Positions 50,818 through 61,500 are shown, counted from the stretch's first letter. The stretch is DNA of 64,000 bases from Agapetus fuscipes (GCA_951799405.1 OX637362.1:8262703-8326702), one strand, 5' to 3'. Notes: generated by a model from the letters alone, not told the origin. Translations and numbers: made by a program.

Positions 50818-51440
50818 GCAGATGCGCCTCCACTTTTTGCTGTCATCACCTTTTTCATACATACTCTTCTCTTATTCTCACTCTGCAGAATCCATTCTTT
50901 CGCAATCTCACCTATTTGGTCTAACCATTCTTTCCTCAGCCTTCCCCTTCCGCGCTTTCCTCTGACATTTCCTTTGTACACTTTCTTCGTTAGTTGTTCA
51001 TCATCCTTTCTTTCAAGATGTCTGAACCATCTCATCGTACTTTTTTGTACTTTCATTCTCATATTCTCTTTTATACCACACTCGTTCATCACTCAAGCAT
51101 TACGTACTCTATCACTCAGTGTCTTTCCAGCCATTGCTCTCAGGTAAGCCATTTCAACCGTACTTACATACTTTACTCAGCTTACATTCATTAAGCCTCA
51201 CTTCCACCAACCAATATGCCATTGTGGACCGCCGATCTCATATTCTTCGTAAGTTTCCTATTTCTTGCAATTCTTCCAATCGTTTCCATTACACTTCTTC
51301 CTCTACTAGCGCGCTTTTCCAATTATTTCGTCAATTTCGCATTCGACTCAAACTTGCTTCCCAGATAATCAAATTCTTTCACGACCTCCACTCTTTTTTC
51401 ATTCAGTCTTATCTCAATTTTCTCGCATTTCTCAGTCCTC
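50760..51440 (-). pseudogene. RTE-B ORF C-terminus
   Basis: Minus-strand codons from about 51092 give NECGIKENMRMKVQKSTMRW, FRHLERKDDEQLTKKVYKGN, GKRGRGRLRKEWLDQIGEIA and KRRVCMKKVM, which is RTE-like but clearly different from RTE-A (about half of the residues). 51093-51440 continues upstream in broken frames with 'LARSVMAGKTLSDRVRNA'-like codons. The 3' UTR reads 'GCGGAGGTACCGGCCACCC' and ends in CAGTA units at 50760-50775. No RT core is left. Confidence 0.78.
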
Positions 51441-51668
51441 CCAAAGTGTAAAAAATAATTCACTTTGTCAATGTCACCCCTGTTTCAAGGAAGGTCGGCA
51501 AGAGTTGCAAGTTTTATGTTCATTTGAGATTTGGTTTTGATTTGTAAGTACAAATTCAGCATTCGTAAGCGCGAACTTACACATACCTGTTTGTGGGTAT
51601 GCATTTCATATTAGTTTTGAATGTTTATATTTCATTGCAACTTATATTCTAGATTATTATAGATGGTC
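51441..51668 (+). mobile_element. RTE-A 3' module without its first 35 nt
   Basis: 'GTGTAAAAAATAATTCAC' to 'TTGCAACTTATATTCTAG'. Confidence 0.78.
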
Positions 51669-52718
51669 ATTGAACCCTTCTGTATGCAAACTAGTATTTT
51701 GTATGGTGGGTAAACTTTTTAGTTATATTTTGAAAAAGTAACGACTGATTATTATTGGTATTTATAAAATTTTAAGAATCACAGCCATTTATCTATTTTT
51801 AACCCTTTGACTACCAAGAAAATTGCTAATACATTTTGTATGGAAAATTTTCACTTTGTATCGCGGCTATACTTTTGATTCACTTTTTGGAAAAAATAAT
51901 GATGGCAATATATAGGTTATTATTATTATTTTACATTTGTTCGAAATTATTTTTTTATTAAACCTCTAACTGCCGAGAATTTTTCCATTATTTTTTTCTT
52001 TTATATGGCAACTCCCTAAACCGAGATTATGATGAAGAAATGATTATAATTATTAGATAGCACTATTATATAAATGGATTCACAAAAATTTTAAGAAAAA
52101 TCGTCGGAGCCGTTTTTGAGAAAATCGAATTTTAAATTTTCAGCTCTTCGGAAGCCATCTTGAATTTTCAAAAAAGTAAAAAAAAAAATGATTACGAATT
52201 AAAGTGATAAGCTTGTTCTTTCTATCAAATTTAAAACAAATTTAAATATCTTGCATTTTAATAGGTTTTTGTAATATTTTCGATTTAAAATTTCAGGTCG
52301 TGTAAACGGTGTTTTATATTTATTTTTTCAAAAAAATTTTTTGTTAATTTGTAGAAATTTATGTTGTCCGTAATATTGTAGAACATTATATTTTTGTTGA
52401 CCCCTTAACTTTCGAGAAAATCACAATCGTTTGTTTTTTTCATATGGCAGCCCATAGACACAGATTAGTAAGAGTATTGCCATAACTAATTTATTAAGTT
52501 AAAAACTAATAAATGGCAACTCTGAAAATTTAAGAAAAATTCTTGGAGCCGTTTTTGAGAAAAGTGCAATTTTATGTTTTTTTTGTATCGCAGCCATCTT
52601 GAATTTTCAAGTTGGTGTAATGCCATGTTATTGATACTTAATACATGTCCAAAAAAGTTGATGTAGCCAAAATTTGGTATCTCTAGGTCTTATACTTTGG
52701 AAAGTGACACACACACAT

Positions 52719-52747
52719 ACATACATACATACATACATACATACATA
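52719..52747. repeat. (CATA)n microsatellite
   Basis: Seven to eight perfect CATA units, followed by 'CAGACGGACG'. Confidence 0.95.
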
Positions 52748-52849
52748 CAGACGGACGTTTTTGAAAGATAGTGTTTTTTGGCATGTCCTGCACCAGGACA
52801 GCTCATTTCCGTGAAAACCTCGAATTTTTTTTTTTACACCAAATCATAA

Positions 52850-52882
52850 CTTTCTTTATAGCCTTCGGCTATAGCAAGAAAG
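52850..52882. repeat. 14-bp hairpin
   Basis: CTTTCTT-TATAGCC-TTC-GGCTATA-(GC)-AAGAAAG: two 7-bp stems with a 2-nt bulge and a 3-nt loop. Confidence 0.85.
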
Positions 52883-52885
52883 TAA

Positions 52886-53937
52886 AAAGTGTGCAAGAAT
52901 ATAAAATTGAGGAAACTCATCTTCGGAAGTATAAGCCAACCCTAGCGAAATGATGGATGGAAACAATAACAGTTCAGTAACATATTATGTAGTAAAGGCT
53001 TCAAGCGATACAAAATGGTAATATTCAAAATTAAAACACGACACGTTTCCCATTTTTTATGAAAATTGATAAATCGTATCGCTTTGGGAGACATCTGGCG
53101 CAGTTTCCAAAAACCTTAATCACGCAAATAAATTGGAAATATAAATGAACATTCAGAATTAAAATTCTGTACCTTGAAAATCCAAAAAAAAAAAACAGAA
53201 TTCGCTTTTTTATTTTTGACTAAGAGATTTTTTTTTGATAGATTGTTAATATTTTTTTAGAATCAAATTCCAATGAAACACCGTATATTTTCACCAATTA
53301 TTAATTAATTTCATTTTATCTTTACGAACGTTTTCGATTTACAATCATTGTCATGTACAATGATTTTTTGATTCTGCTTAACCTACTTTTTTCCCGGGCA
53401 CACTAAATACTGAATGAATCTACATACAAGCGAATCTCGCCTCTTTTTGAATTGGTGTTTCTATTTAAATATTCTTCTTTTGTATTGTTTTAAAAATATA
53501 ATAATGTATTGTTGCAGTAATAATAGTACATTGTAATAGAAAAGAACGTGCGTAGAAAGTTCTAGAATGTTATGGCAAATGCTAGTGTGAGTGCGCTGAA
53601 GATACTAGCACGTAATAGCTGCTGGTCCACGTGCGTGTGACTGGAATGTAGTTAATACAAAAGTGACTTGTAGATCTCCCTTATTTCTGGACTATTTTTC
53701 TGTATTATTTTACTTTCTTCTAATAGAAAGAAAAAACAACAAAATATTTGATAAAAGAAGTAATATCCTTTAATATTCATTTTACAAAAAACTTCAGTCA
53801 TTGAGATGCATAAATCGTAAATCACAAATTCAAAATGATGTGAGTAGGTTTTTCTGGTGAAAGTGTCAAATCGAAGAAAAATTATTTAAATTGATTGGAA
53901 AAAGAGTCTCAAAAAGCTATGAAGCCTTCAATATTTC
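52886..53937. other. Spacer with a decayed PLE end
   Basis: 53320-53362 (-) keeps 'GAAAACGTTCGTAA' and a GATT/AATC stem, like the ribozyme at 12.0 kb, but ATGACAA replaces CTGATGA. The rest is unassigned. Confidence 0.45.
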
Positions 53938-54215
53938 AACGACCGATCGCAGTCCTGGGGTCTTCACCTCAGACTCGTAATTGAAAGGTAGTTGGGTTGA
54001 TTCTCAGCGGAGTACCGAACAAATAATTTCATTTAAAAAAATCCCTTTTTGTGAAATTACCAAATTAAAAAAAAAAAAAAAAAAAAAATTACCAACTTTC
54101 TCAAAGATCGACCGCATAGGTTCAAGAAAGTTATAGTTTGAAAGCGAGCTCAACCTCAGAAAAGGCTCTTGAGGTGTGATTTACATGAAACTGAGCTTAC
54201 CGAATAATCATCACA
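53938..54215 (+). mobile_element. SINE-A1, old copy
   Basis: Head 'ACCGATCGCAGTCCTGGGG' with 'CAGACTCGTAATTGAAAGG'. An A-run at 54066-54087 lies in the body. A1 end 'GGCTCTTGAGGTGTGATTTA'. Confidence 0.65.
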
Positions 54216-54900
54216 TTGTTAAGGCAGTGCCATCTGTCTGTGTTGGTTGCCATCCTGATAAGCTCAGAAAAGGAAGAGATATTCATGAGCCGCTTCAGAT
54301 CCTGGAATATGAAATTCTTGGGCTACGTCTCGTATGCCTTCCTAAAACTTTTCGTCAAAATTATGTTCTTAAAAAAATTGCAATTTTTTATCGAGTATCC
54401 TATAAGCTTGATTTTCTTCTTCAAAATGTGGCTTATAAGTTTTACTTTTTCTTCCAAGTGTCACCAAATAAATTATCACGATCATCTACTTACAGGTACG
54501 TACTCGTATTTTTTGTGTGTTTTTAAAGGAAATAAAACTCTTAAGATTTCAAGTTTACATTTGTTTCTTTTTACTGTTTTCGACGTCGGCAGGTTGTAAA
54601 AGTTTTTAGTCGTAAAAAACAATGTAAGGCATCTCATAATATCTTGATTGAAATCGAGAAAATTTATGTGCATGTCCCTACATCTATTTTACAAACATTT
54701 ATGCTTTCAATGACACACTTAATATTTATTTATCAAGTCTTTCAACTTATGCATTTGTAAAATATATGTATTATAGAAATGAAAATATTTTTATTCATAT
54801 TCGGATGAAAAGATCAGTTAGTTACAAAGCCTACGTTAAAAATAAAAAGGCAAGGGTTTGATTCCACCAAGGGTGTAAGGCATGATTTACCGTTTGCATA
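54216..54900. other. Spacer with overlapping open frames, none recognised
   Basis: Frames of 116 and 127 codons at 54176-54526 and 54216-54599 (+) overlap each other. Both are low-complexity and AT-driven, so I do not call a gene. Confidence 0.4.
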
Positions 54901-55270
54901 ATTTTATCTTTATTCTTAGTTGCAAAAATATATAAAATTCAAAAATTCACTTTATGTTCATGCCCATAAACAAACCCTTTAACCACCTGCCTCACACCCG
55001 TCCTGTATGTATGTGTCAGAAGGATCCACAGCACATGGACGCTCATACAAAGCTGTATATTTTCTCAATTATAACGTAACGGGACAAAGCTCACGCATAA
55101 ATTCACGGTTACACATGCTGCGTGTGCACTCACAATATAAAACACAAATTTTCTATAAAAATAAACCTTACAACTACTATTCCCGCCCTTCCCTGAAAAA
55201 AGTTGACGTTGGGAATATGAACCATTTTTTTACAGTATGGATAGTCAACCTCATACCAACTTATAAGTAT
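54901..55270 (-). mobile_element. RTE-A 3' module split by repeat D
   Basis: Head at 55268 ('CTTATAAGTTGGTATGAGG'), body to 55100, then repeat D, then the last 70 nt (54975-54905, ending 'TTTGCAACTAAGAATAAAG'). Confidence 0.65.
54978..55098 (+). repeat. Repeat D, copy 3
   Basis: 'CACCCGTCCTGTATGTATG' to 'GTATATTTTCTCAATTATA'. The longest copy. It sits inside an RTE-A module, so it is itself mobile or was. Confidence 0.68.
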
Positions 55271-56689
55271 TTTTTTGCTGTTTTGTCTATGCATTCTATT
55301 ATGACTGTTTCCTTTGAAAATAAATAAAAATGCAACTCCTGTTTACATTTTAAGTACAAATGCTTGTTTCACGCTATGTAGTGACATAATAAACTGGCAC
55401 ACCACGTAGCCTGGTAATGACACTGGCTGTGTAGATATTTTACTGTCGTAGAGTTGACGCTTTAATAGATTTGGCGCAGCACATTGTCTTTGCGTAGCGA
55501 AACACGCCGCTACGACATGCTCCGTAGCTTACATGGATGCTACAATGTTCTACGAATGAGAAAATATTTTTTAATTTTTTTTTTCAACATTTTATGAGTG
55601 CTTGATTCAAATAGGGCACTACTTACAAACATATTCAATTTGAAACAAAGTATGGCTGTCACTTAAGTATGGCCCTAATGGCCTACAAAATCTTTTAAGA
55701 TTAAAAACTGATCAATTCACTGTCTTATTTACACTATATTTGATCCATGGATCATTTTATTATTAAATTGAAAATTTACATTAGGCGGTGGTTGAGTCAT
55801 GGATTTGTTCTGTGTAAATAACACTGAATGAGTATAATTTTGGTAATTTAAAAAGGCTCCAAATACTACGTACTGTTGACGACAGTTTGTAACAAGATGT
55901 ATGGTAATTTACCAGCTGTTGATGATCATTTTGTGTACCTATATTCTTCTATCACGGGTGACAACACTTTTTTTCTGACAGCAACTAAATAAGGCCAGAC
56001 ATCAAATACCACATATGGTAGGCGATAGTTTGTCATAAAATGTATGTTGATTTGCCATCTGTTGATGCACTCCCAAAGGTATCATTTTCCTGCTTAAAAC
56101 CTGCAATCACAGATGACAAATACTTTGTTGTCTGATAGTTCAATCATCGTAGAAGTAAATTATAGTGACGATGGATACCACTCCGTAAATCGTAGACAAA
56201 CCTGTTTTTCTCTACTACACGGTTTGTACAATCTGTTTGTAATTCCCTACGATAAAAGTTTTAACTTTATTTTCCAATCAAAACTTTCCAAAGCTTTTCT
56301 CTCAAATCTTCAAGCCTTTTTCATGTTATTCGTATAGAACTAAAGTCGGAAATCTAGGATATCATTCAAAGATGAGATAAATGAATGAGAAGTCAGGGAA
56401 GGACACGCTACGCTTCCTGCATTTTTTCATTTTAGAAAAAAAAATCTACATGGTTGTCTTTGGTTTTGTAAGACTTGTATAACATATTGGATTTATCAGA
56501 TATTTTTTTCCTCATATAAGTTTTTATTTGTGATCCCCTCAAAGGTCAATTTACGCAATAAAAAAATGTTACACAACAGAGATTCTCAAACTTAAAAAAG
56601 ACGTCCAGTGGTTATCTTTATAAGGGGGTCAATAAAATTAAATATTAAAATTGTAAGCGAATGAGGTGCAGAAGGTGTCAAAGGGTCTA
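55271..56689. other. Mostly unassigned stretch with an old tandem dimer
   Basis: 55490-55550 has TACG-rich text ('CGTAGCGAAACACGCCGCTACG', a hairpin). 55857-56140 is an old tandem dimer. The rest has no recognised element. Confidence 0.4.
55857..56140. repeat. Old tandem dimer, about 140-bp unit
   Basis: 'AAATACTACGTACTGTTGACGACAGTTTGT ... CCAGCTGTTGATG ... ATCACGGGTGACAA' recurs as 'AAATACCACATATGGTAGGCGATAGTTTGT ... CCATCTGTTGATG ... ATCACAGATGACAA' in shortened form; about 75 percent similar. Confidence 0.65.
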
Positions 56690-57000
56690 TGATCGGTTCG
56701 TAGTCTAGTGGTTAACACTTCTGACTCGTAAATGGAAGTTTTTGGGTTCGAATCCCGGCGGAGCACAAAAAATACCATTCATATCTTCAAACATGCTCTT
56801 CGCTGGGGGGAAAATTTATATACCTTTACCAAAGACCGGTCATTAAAGGTCCATCCAGCCTTACGACAACTGGTTCTTGCTTGAGAAATAGCGCTTTGTA
56901 GCGATAACCAAGCTCGTAAACGGATCTACAAGAAGTGTTATAGACCCCTAGAGTCTCTGAAATCTAGGGAGTCTACCGCACAAGATTTCTTACAAAATAA
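56690..57000 (+). mobile_element. SINE-A2, full length
   Basis: 'GATCGGTTCGTAGTCTAGTG' to 'GAGTCTACCGCACAAGATT'. Head intact: 'GGTTAACACTTCTGACTCG'. Confidence 0.88.
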
Positions 57001-57010
57001 ATTAAAACAC

Positions 57011-57196
57011 ACTAAGAACCCGTTCCTACTTGTCGGGTGTCGGATCCTTATATTAATCGGAGGTTCCATTGGCAGAATATTATGTATAGAGCTATTCACA
57101 CTTGTCGGAAAACGATTTTGTCCGAAATGTTCTGCCACTGGAACCTCCGATTAATATACGGATTCGACACCTGACAAGTGGGAGCGAGCACTTAGT
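57011..57196. mobile_element. Foldback MITE
   Basis: 'ACTAAGAACCCGTTCCTAC' at the left pairs with 'GTGGGAGCGAGCACTTAGT' at the right; pairing continues inward for about 65 nt ('TTAATCGGAGGTTCCA'), leaving a short loop. It directly follows the SINE-A2 end. No clear target duplication. Confidence 0.75.
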
Positions 57197-57603
57197 CAAC
57201 AATAGTTTTTATACACATATTTAATTAAAAGAAAAAAAGTTAGAATTCGTGTATATAGTACTTACTTTAGACAGCTAAAAAGCTCTGTGGAGTAAGCGCT
57301 CCTGAATGCGTTTCTTTTAAAACACTGCCTTCCATTAGGCAAATCTGTTATAATGCATATAAATAAATATATATATACGTGGCTGAAAACTTTGGCAACC
57401 CCTTGTTTTCAACCTCACGCAGTAGGCTGGCAAGTTTATGGAGCAATAAAATGAAAAAGTTTAAAAATTGCGTTTTATTTACGAGCATCTACGTGGAATT
57501 TCAGATTTCCGACTTTTCTAGATGTACACCCTTCAAGTGTTGAATTTATAGACCAGCAAACTTTATTTTTTAAGAGCATGTTTTCCTTGGCTTATAGGTG
57601 TGA
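57197..57603. other. Spacer, nothing recognised
   Basis: 57588-57600 ('CTTGGCTTATAGGTGTG') may be the first bases of an RTE-A module. Confidence 0.35.
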
Positions 57604-57943
57604 CGAAAGGTCCATCCAGCCTTACAGCAACTGGGTCTTGCTCGAGAATTGGCGCTTTGTAGCAACAACGACCAAGCTCGTAAAAAGGTCGATAGTTCAA
57701 TTGGTAGAATGCTTGCATTCCATGCCGAGAGCAAGAGTTTGATCTCAAGGTTTACTCAGCCTCACAAGAAATGAGAACCGGCCCCCCCGGGAGCTGGGAA
57801 TCCCCCACTTCAACTGAAAGTGGTTGGTGTGAGGCTGGCCCCCTTACCCGTTAAAGTAAATAGGTCCCGAATCGCCACATGCGGACCCATTTGGGGATAA
57901 CGCAGGCAAGAAGTTACACTACATGTGTAGCTCAGTTGCGTTT
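57604..57943 (+). mobile_element. Dimeric SINE, copy 3
   Basis: SINE-A body from 'GAAAGGTCCATCCAGCC', junction 'CTCGTAAAAAGGTCGATAG' (57676-57694), then the same SINE-B subtype as copy 2, including the jump 'GATCTCAAGGTTTACTCAG', to 'GTGTAGCTCAGTTGCG'. Confidence 0.87.
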
Positions 57944-57944
57944 A

Positions 57945-58168
57945 TAGGTCTGTACGAGGCTGACTACCCATACTGTAAAAATGTTTCACTTTGCCAATGT
58001 CACCCCTGTATCAGGGAAGGTCGGCACAAGTTGTAGGGTTAATGTTCATTTGAGGTTTGGGTTTAATTTTAAGTACACATTCAACATTTGTAAGCGCGAA
58101 CTACATGTGTTTGTTGTGGGTATGCATTTGATATTAGCTTTAAATGTTAATATATCTTTGCATATGTA
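57945..58168 (+). mobile_element. RTE-A 3' module, fused to the dimeric SINE end
   Basis: 'TATAGGTCTGTACGAGGC' to 'TTAATATATCTTTGCA'. It begins immediately behind the SINE. Confidence 0.78.
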
Positions 58169-58239
58169 AATGGTTGATTAAAAAATACTGAGTTTATACA
58201 TTCTATAGTAGTCCAAATAAAAAAAAGTAGAAAATATTA

Positions 58240-58315
58240 TTGTGAAAATAAAACTACGTTTTAGAAAAAAAAAATTTTTTTTAATAAAATGAATTTTCAC
58301 TGTGTGAATACACAA
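58240..58315. mobile_element. PLE terminal fragments, inverted
   Basis: 'GTGAAAATAAAACTACG' (plus) and 'AATGAATTTTCACTGTGTG' (minus) are the outer end pieces of the PLE family seen at 11.9-12.0 kb. No ribozyme remains. Confidence 0.45.
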
Positions 58316-58319
58316 ACCC

Positions 58320-58565
58320 TACAAAATCTAAAGATATGTAATATTAAGGATTCACATTAAATGCATTTCCATAAGCAGGCATGTACAAATTCGCGCTTGC
58401 ACATGCCACATGTGAACCTACCTACAACATACAAACCCAAATCTCAAATGGACATACACCCTGCGACTCTTGCCGTCCTTCCCTGAAACAGGGGTGATAT
58501 TGACAAAGTGAACCATCTTTTATAGTATCGGTGGTCAGCCTCATACCAACCTATAAGTCAAGGAA
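58320..58565 (-). mobile_element. RTE-A 3' module, full length
   Basis: 'CCTTGACTTATAGGTTGG' at 58564 to an end near 58320 that lacks the terminal ATTAG. Confidence 0.82.
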
Positions 58566-59173
58566 TAAATAATAATAATAATAATAAAAAAACAATCAAA
58601 AAGATTTTGACAAATCTTTTATGGAGGATTTGTTTTTTAGCTGAAAGAAGTCTACAATGTGCGAGTAGGTATATTGAATGTATGTAAATTTTCAGCGCGC
58701 TTAACGGTCAAGTCAATGGTGCAACCGGCAGTTTCCCTTTGAACCCTACACCTCAGTATAAAACCTTACGTGTAAGCTACACCATCGCGTATTATCAAAA
58801 AATGTATGCCAATAAAAACACTCACTAGAGGCGCTAACATATTTTGGTAAAACTTCATGATAGAGTTTAAACGTAAAGTTTTAAACAAAGGGTACTGAAA
58901 TCGGTGGGAAATAGGTGGGATTATCGTTTCCTGGTTGTGAATTATTGTTTTACTCTTCAAATGGTCGAATTGGACTTTTGTGGCGCTGTGCATAGTTCGT
59001 TTCAGCCATTTGAATTTTACATGATAATGGATGTATAGAATTTGTGGTAGCCCTATACTCCCTATAACTATTGACCATAGTAGGGAGTAGGACATTTGAA
59101 TGTGAATGGACTTCATTATTCAAAGTCGGAACAATTTGTTATTATTCAAGTTGAGTGAAGTTATAAGAGTGAA
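58566..59173. other. Spacer with repeat E
   Basis: (AAT)n at 58568-58584. 58793-58930 resembles 62780-62945 in opposite orientation ('TTTAAACGTAA(A/T)GTTTTAA', 'GGTA(A/C)AACTT(C/T)ATGAT'), an unclassified repeat. Confidence 0.45.
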
Positions 59174-59290
59174 GACCGGTCCGTAGTCCAGTGGTAGCAC
59201 TTCGGACTCGTAAATGGAAGGTTGTGGGTTCGAATCCCGGCAAAGTACAAGAAATATAACATTTATATCTTCAAATTGGCTCTTTGCTGG

Positions 59291-59550
59291 TGTGAGGGTT
59301 TTTCCTCTGTCCTGCTGATTGACACAATTAATAATGTAACAGCCACTTTAATATGTTTACTTTTATTCCTTTCACAATGTATACACAATAAACCACAGCA
59401 CAATAATATTAATTATTCTTAATTACACAGGCTTGTGGCTCTCACGCCAGGCAAGCTTTTTTTCTCTCTCTGCATTCTTTTGTTTTCCTTTTCATTCAAA
59501 TTCAAATCTCATGTTCCATTTTACCTAACAAACAAATCCATCTCGTTACA
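59291..59550 (-). mobile_element. Solo LTR of the gag-only element family
   Basis: The reverse complement begins TGTAACGAGATGG and ends CCCTCACA and follows the 261-bp LTR throughout, with clusters of differences (an A-rich and GA-rich segment near 59455-59475). CTGG on both sides (59287-59290, 59551-59554) is a 4-bp target duplication. Confidence 0.9.
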
Positions 59551-59590
59551 CTGGGTTGAAAAATTCATAAACCTTTACCAAAAACCGGTT

Positions 59591-59812
59591 AGGACCGAGG
59601 ATGTCAAGACCGAGGAAGGAATGGATAGACCAAAAAGGTGAGATTGCGAAATAATGGAACCTGCAGAGTTAGAATAAGAGAAGAGTATGTATGAAGAAAG
59701 TGATGAATGTTGAAGAGATGGAAGAGGTATGGAAGGACAGAAAAAAGTGGAGACGCATCTGCGGAGGTACCGGCCACCCCTAGTGGAACGGCGGCAGGAT
59801 ACAGTACAGGTC
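59591..59812 (+). mobile_element. RTE-B 3' end with ORF remnant
   Basis: 'GACCGAGGAAGGAATGGATA' corresponds to RPRKEWI. The stop region, 'GGAGGTACCGGCCACCCC' and tail 'GATACAGTACAGG' follow. GGT at both borders may be a short target duplication. Confidence 0.8.
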
Positions 59813-60109
59813 ATCAAAAGCACCATCCAGCTTTACAGCAACTGGGTCGAGCTTGAGAATCTAGCGACGACCAAGTTCGCAGAGGGCTCTTGAGGTGTGA
59901 TACACACAAAAACAGCGCTCACCAAATAAATCAGCCTCATTTAATTTTAAGGGTATGCTGTTTCAATATTACCTGAGCTACTCTGAAACTGTACGACAAG
60001 CCCAAACTTTTTAGGTCTTATCCAAAAATGGGGCTTAAACCTTTGAAAAAAAAAAAGGCTTTGAATTTTCGTTTGTTATAGATAAGATGTAATAACTTGT
60101 TTGTATTAC

Positions 60110-60320
60110 TTGGCTAATAGGTCGGTATGAGGCTGACCACTGACCATACTGTAAAAAAATGGTTCACTTTGCCAAAATCACCCCTGTTGCAAAAGTTGCA
60201 GGGTTTGGTTTTTATTGGCAATTACACATTCAGCATTTGTAAGCGCGAACTTACATTTCTGTGGGCATGCATTTGATATGAGTTTTGAATGTTAATATAT
60301 CTTTGCAACTTGGATAAAAG
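60110..60320 (+). mobile_element. RTE-A 3' module with small deletion
   Basis: 'CTTGGCTAATAGGTCGG' to 'TTTGCAACTTGGATAAAAG'. A duplicated 'GACCACTGACCA' lies in the head; the 'GGCAAGAGTTG' section is shortened. Confidence 0.78.
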
Positions 60321-60377
60321 ATTATAGAACATAGTTTGCACAGCATGGGGAACAGCTTCTGCTTTCGCATGAAGTCA

Positions 60378-60442
60378 ACTGGCCAGGCAAAATAGGTTGG
60401 TGATTTGCATTCCTCTTCACAAATCTATTTTCATAAAAAAAA
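60378..60442 (+). mobile_element. SINE-C 3' end
   Basis: 'CTGGCCAGGCAAAATAGG' to 'CTTCACAAATCTATTTTC' and A-run. Only the last 60 nt. Confidence 0.75.
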
Positions 60443-60494
60443 AGAAATATGTGTGTTGTGTTGTTTTTGGTTACAGGAGAGGTAAAGTAAAACA

Positions 60495-60545
60495 ATTTTT
60501 AAAGTACGTGTGGTCAGCCACATACCAACCTATAAGTCAAGCAAA
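60495..60545 (-). mobile_element. RTE-A head fragment
   Basis: 'GCTTGACTTATAGGTTGG' to 'CTGACCACACGTACTTTA'. Confidence 0.68.
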
Positions 60546-60879
60546 AGTAGCATCCAATTAATCATAAGCCAAAACGAACGTAACAAAAACCCGAAAAGAC
60601 CATCAGGCATCAAAAGAAAAATAATACTCCGCTCGCCTTTCTCTGTCGCCATTGTCGTCTTGATGCAAAGAACGTGCGACGAATCGTACCCAAGTATACT
60701 TATGTATATAACTTGAACACAACGTTTCACCAAAAATGTGTCAAAAGTAAAACGCTCACTGGGTGCGCTCTTTTAGTATCTATTCATTTCGTTTTTAACT
60801 CTACGCGTTTCATACTTTAGTACTGTAGAGATTTTTTTACGTCCATTGTGTGGATTAGCTGTTTTCCATCATCGTCGCG

Positions 60880-61500
60880 TCGTTAACATTCATTCATTCA
60901 TTCACATTCAACATTTTTGCGTGACGTTTTTGCACATTTTTTCTTGTTATTTTAACTGTCACTCTGTTATCAGATCCTCTGCCAGTTGTCCCCATTTCTT
61001 TATTGCATATCTCTTTCAATTATTCCAAATACCTTACCCTTTTCATTCAATTTCGTTATTATACATTTACTTTGTATACCCCATTCTGTCACAATTTCTC
61101 CAATCTGATCAAGACATTGAGATATTTTTCAACTCCCTTCAATTCCTTTCCCTAATCCCCTCAATTATTCTTACACATATTAATCCCTCCTTTTCCGCAT
61201 TTTCTACTTCAATTTCCTTTTACTCATTTTCTACTTTCAATTTCCTTCTAATTTACTTTGTTATATATTCACTCTGTTATAGCTACTTTACTTACATACC
61301 CCCGATTGTTTCACTTATTGTTAAAACTTTTCTTATACCTTGTTTCTTTCTTTTTTGCTATTCTTAACTTTGTTACCCTTATACCTGCTCAACATACTGA
61401 TTACACTACAAGAATACCTTTAAACTATTTAAATTTGAAGAAAACAACTTTGGCTAACACTAATTTTAATGAACACTCACATTCATAAAGCTGTAGTTTT
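60880..61500 (-). pseudogene. Decayed RTE-like body
   Basis: Pyrimidine-rich on the plus strand; in reverse it has purine-rich ORF-like texture and 'CTTGATCAGATTGGAGAA' (DQIGE) near 61110. No frame survives. A 173-codon plus-strand frame here is an artefact of low stop density in TTC/ATT-rich DNA. Confidence 0.4.

Larger units (their letters stand above)
51800..52885 (+). repeat. Unclassified repeat with internal duplication, (CATA)n and terminal hairpin
   Basis: Three sentences recur in order: 'CCCTTTGACTACCAAGAAAA', 'CCTCTAACTGCCGAGAAT' and 'CCCCTTAACTTTCGAGAAAA', each starting a segment with 'ATATGGCA' and ending (twice) 'GGAGCCGTTTTTGAGAAAA ... CAGCCATCTTGAATTTTCA'. A (CATA)n run and a strong hairpin close the element. 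No coding potential. Confidence 0.55.
59174..59945 (+). mobile_element. SINE-A1 interrupted by a solo LTR and by RTE-B
   Basis: Pieces: 59174-59290 (head 'GACCGGTCCGTAGTCCAGTG', body to 'GCTCTTTGCTGG'), 59551-59590 ('CTGGGTTGAAAAATTCAT' to 'AAACCGGT') and 59813-59945 ('CATCCAGCTTTACAGC' to 'AAATAAATCAGCCTCAT'). Together they make one complete A1 copy. Confidence 0.88.

Noticed and set aside
52719..52747. CRISPR-like short repeats
   Set aside because: A simple (CATA)n microsatellite without spacers; the DNA is eukaryotic.
54176..54599. Two overlapping frames of 116 and 127 codons
   Set aside because: They overlap in different frames, start inside a SINE-A1 end and show no motif.
59435..59641. 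68-codon frame starting in the solo LTR
   Set aside because: It crosses from antisense LTR into SINE-A and is therefore a chance read-through.
60846..61367. 173-codon open frame on the plus strand with many Phe, Ser and Tyr residues
   Set aside because: It arises from pyrimidine-rich DNA opposite a decayed RTE body. No domain, and the composition is low-complexity.
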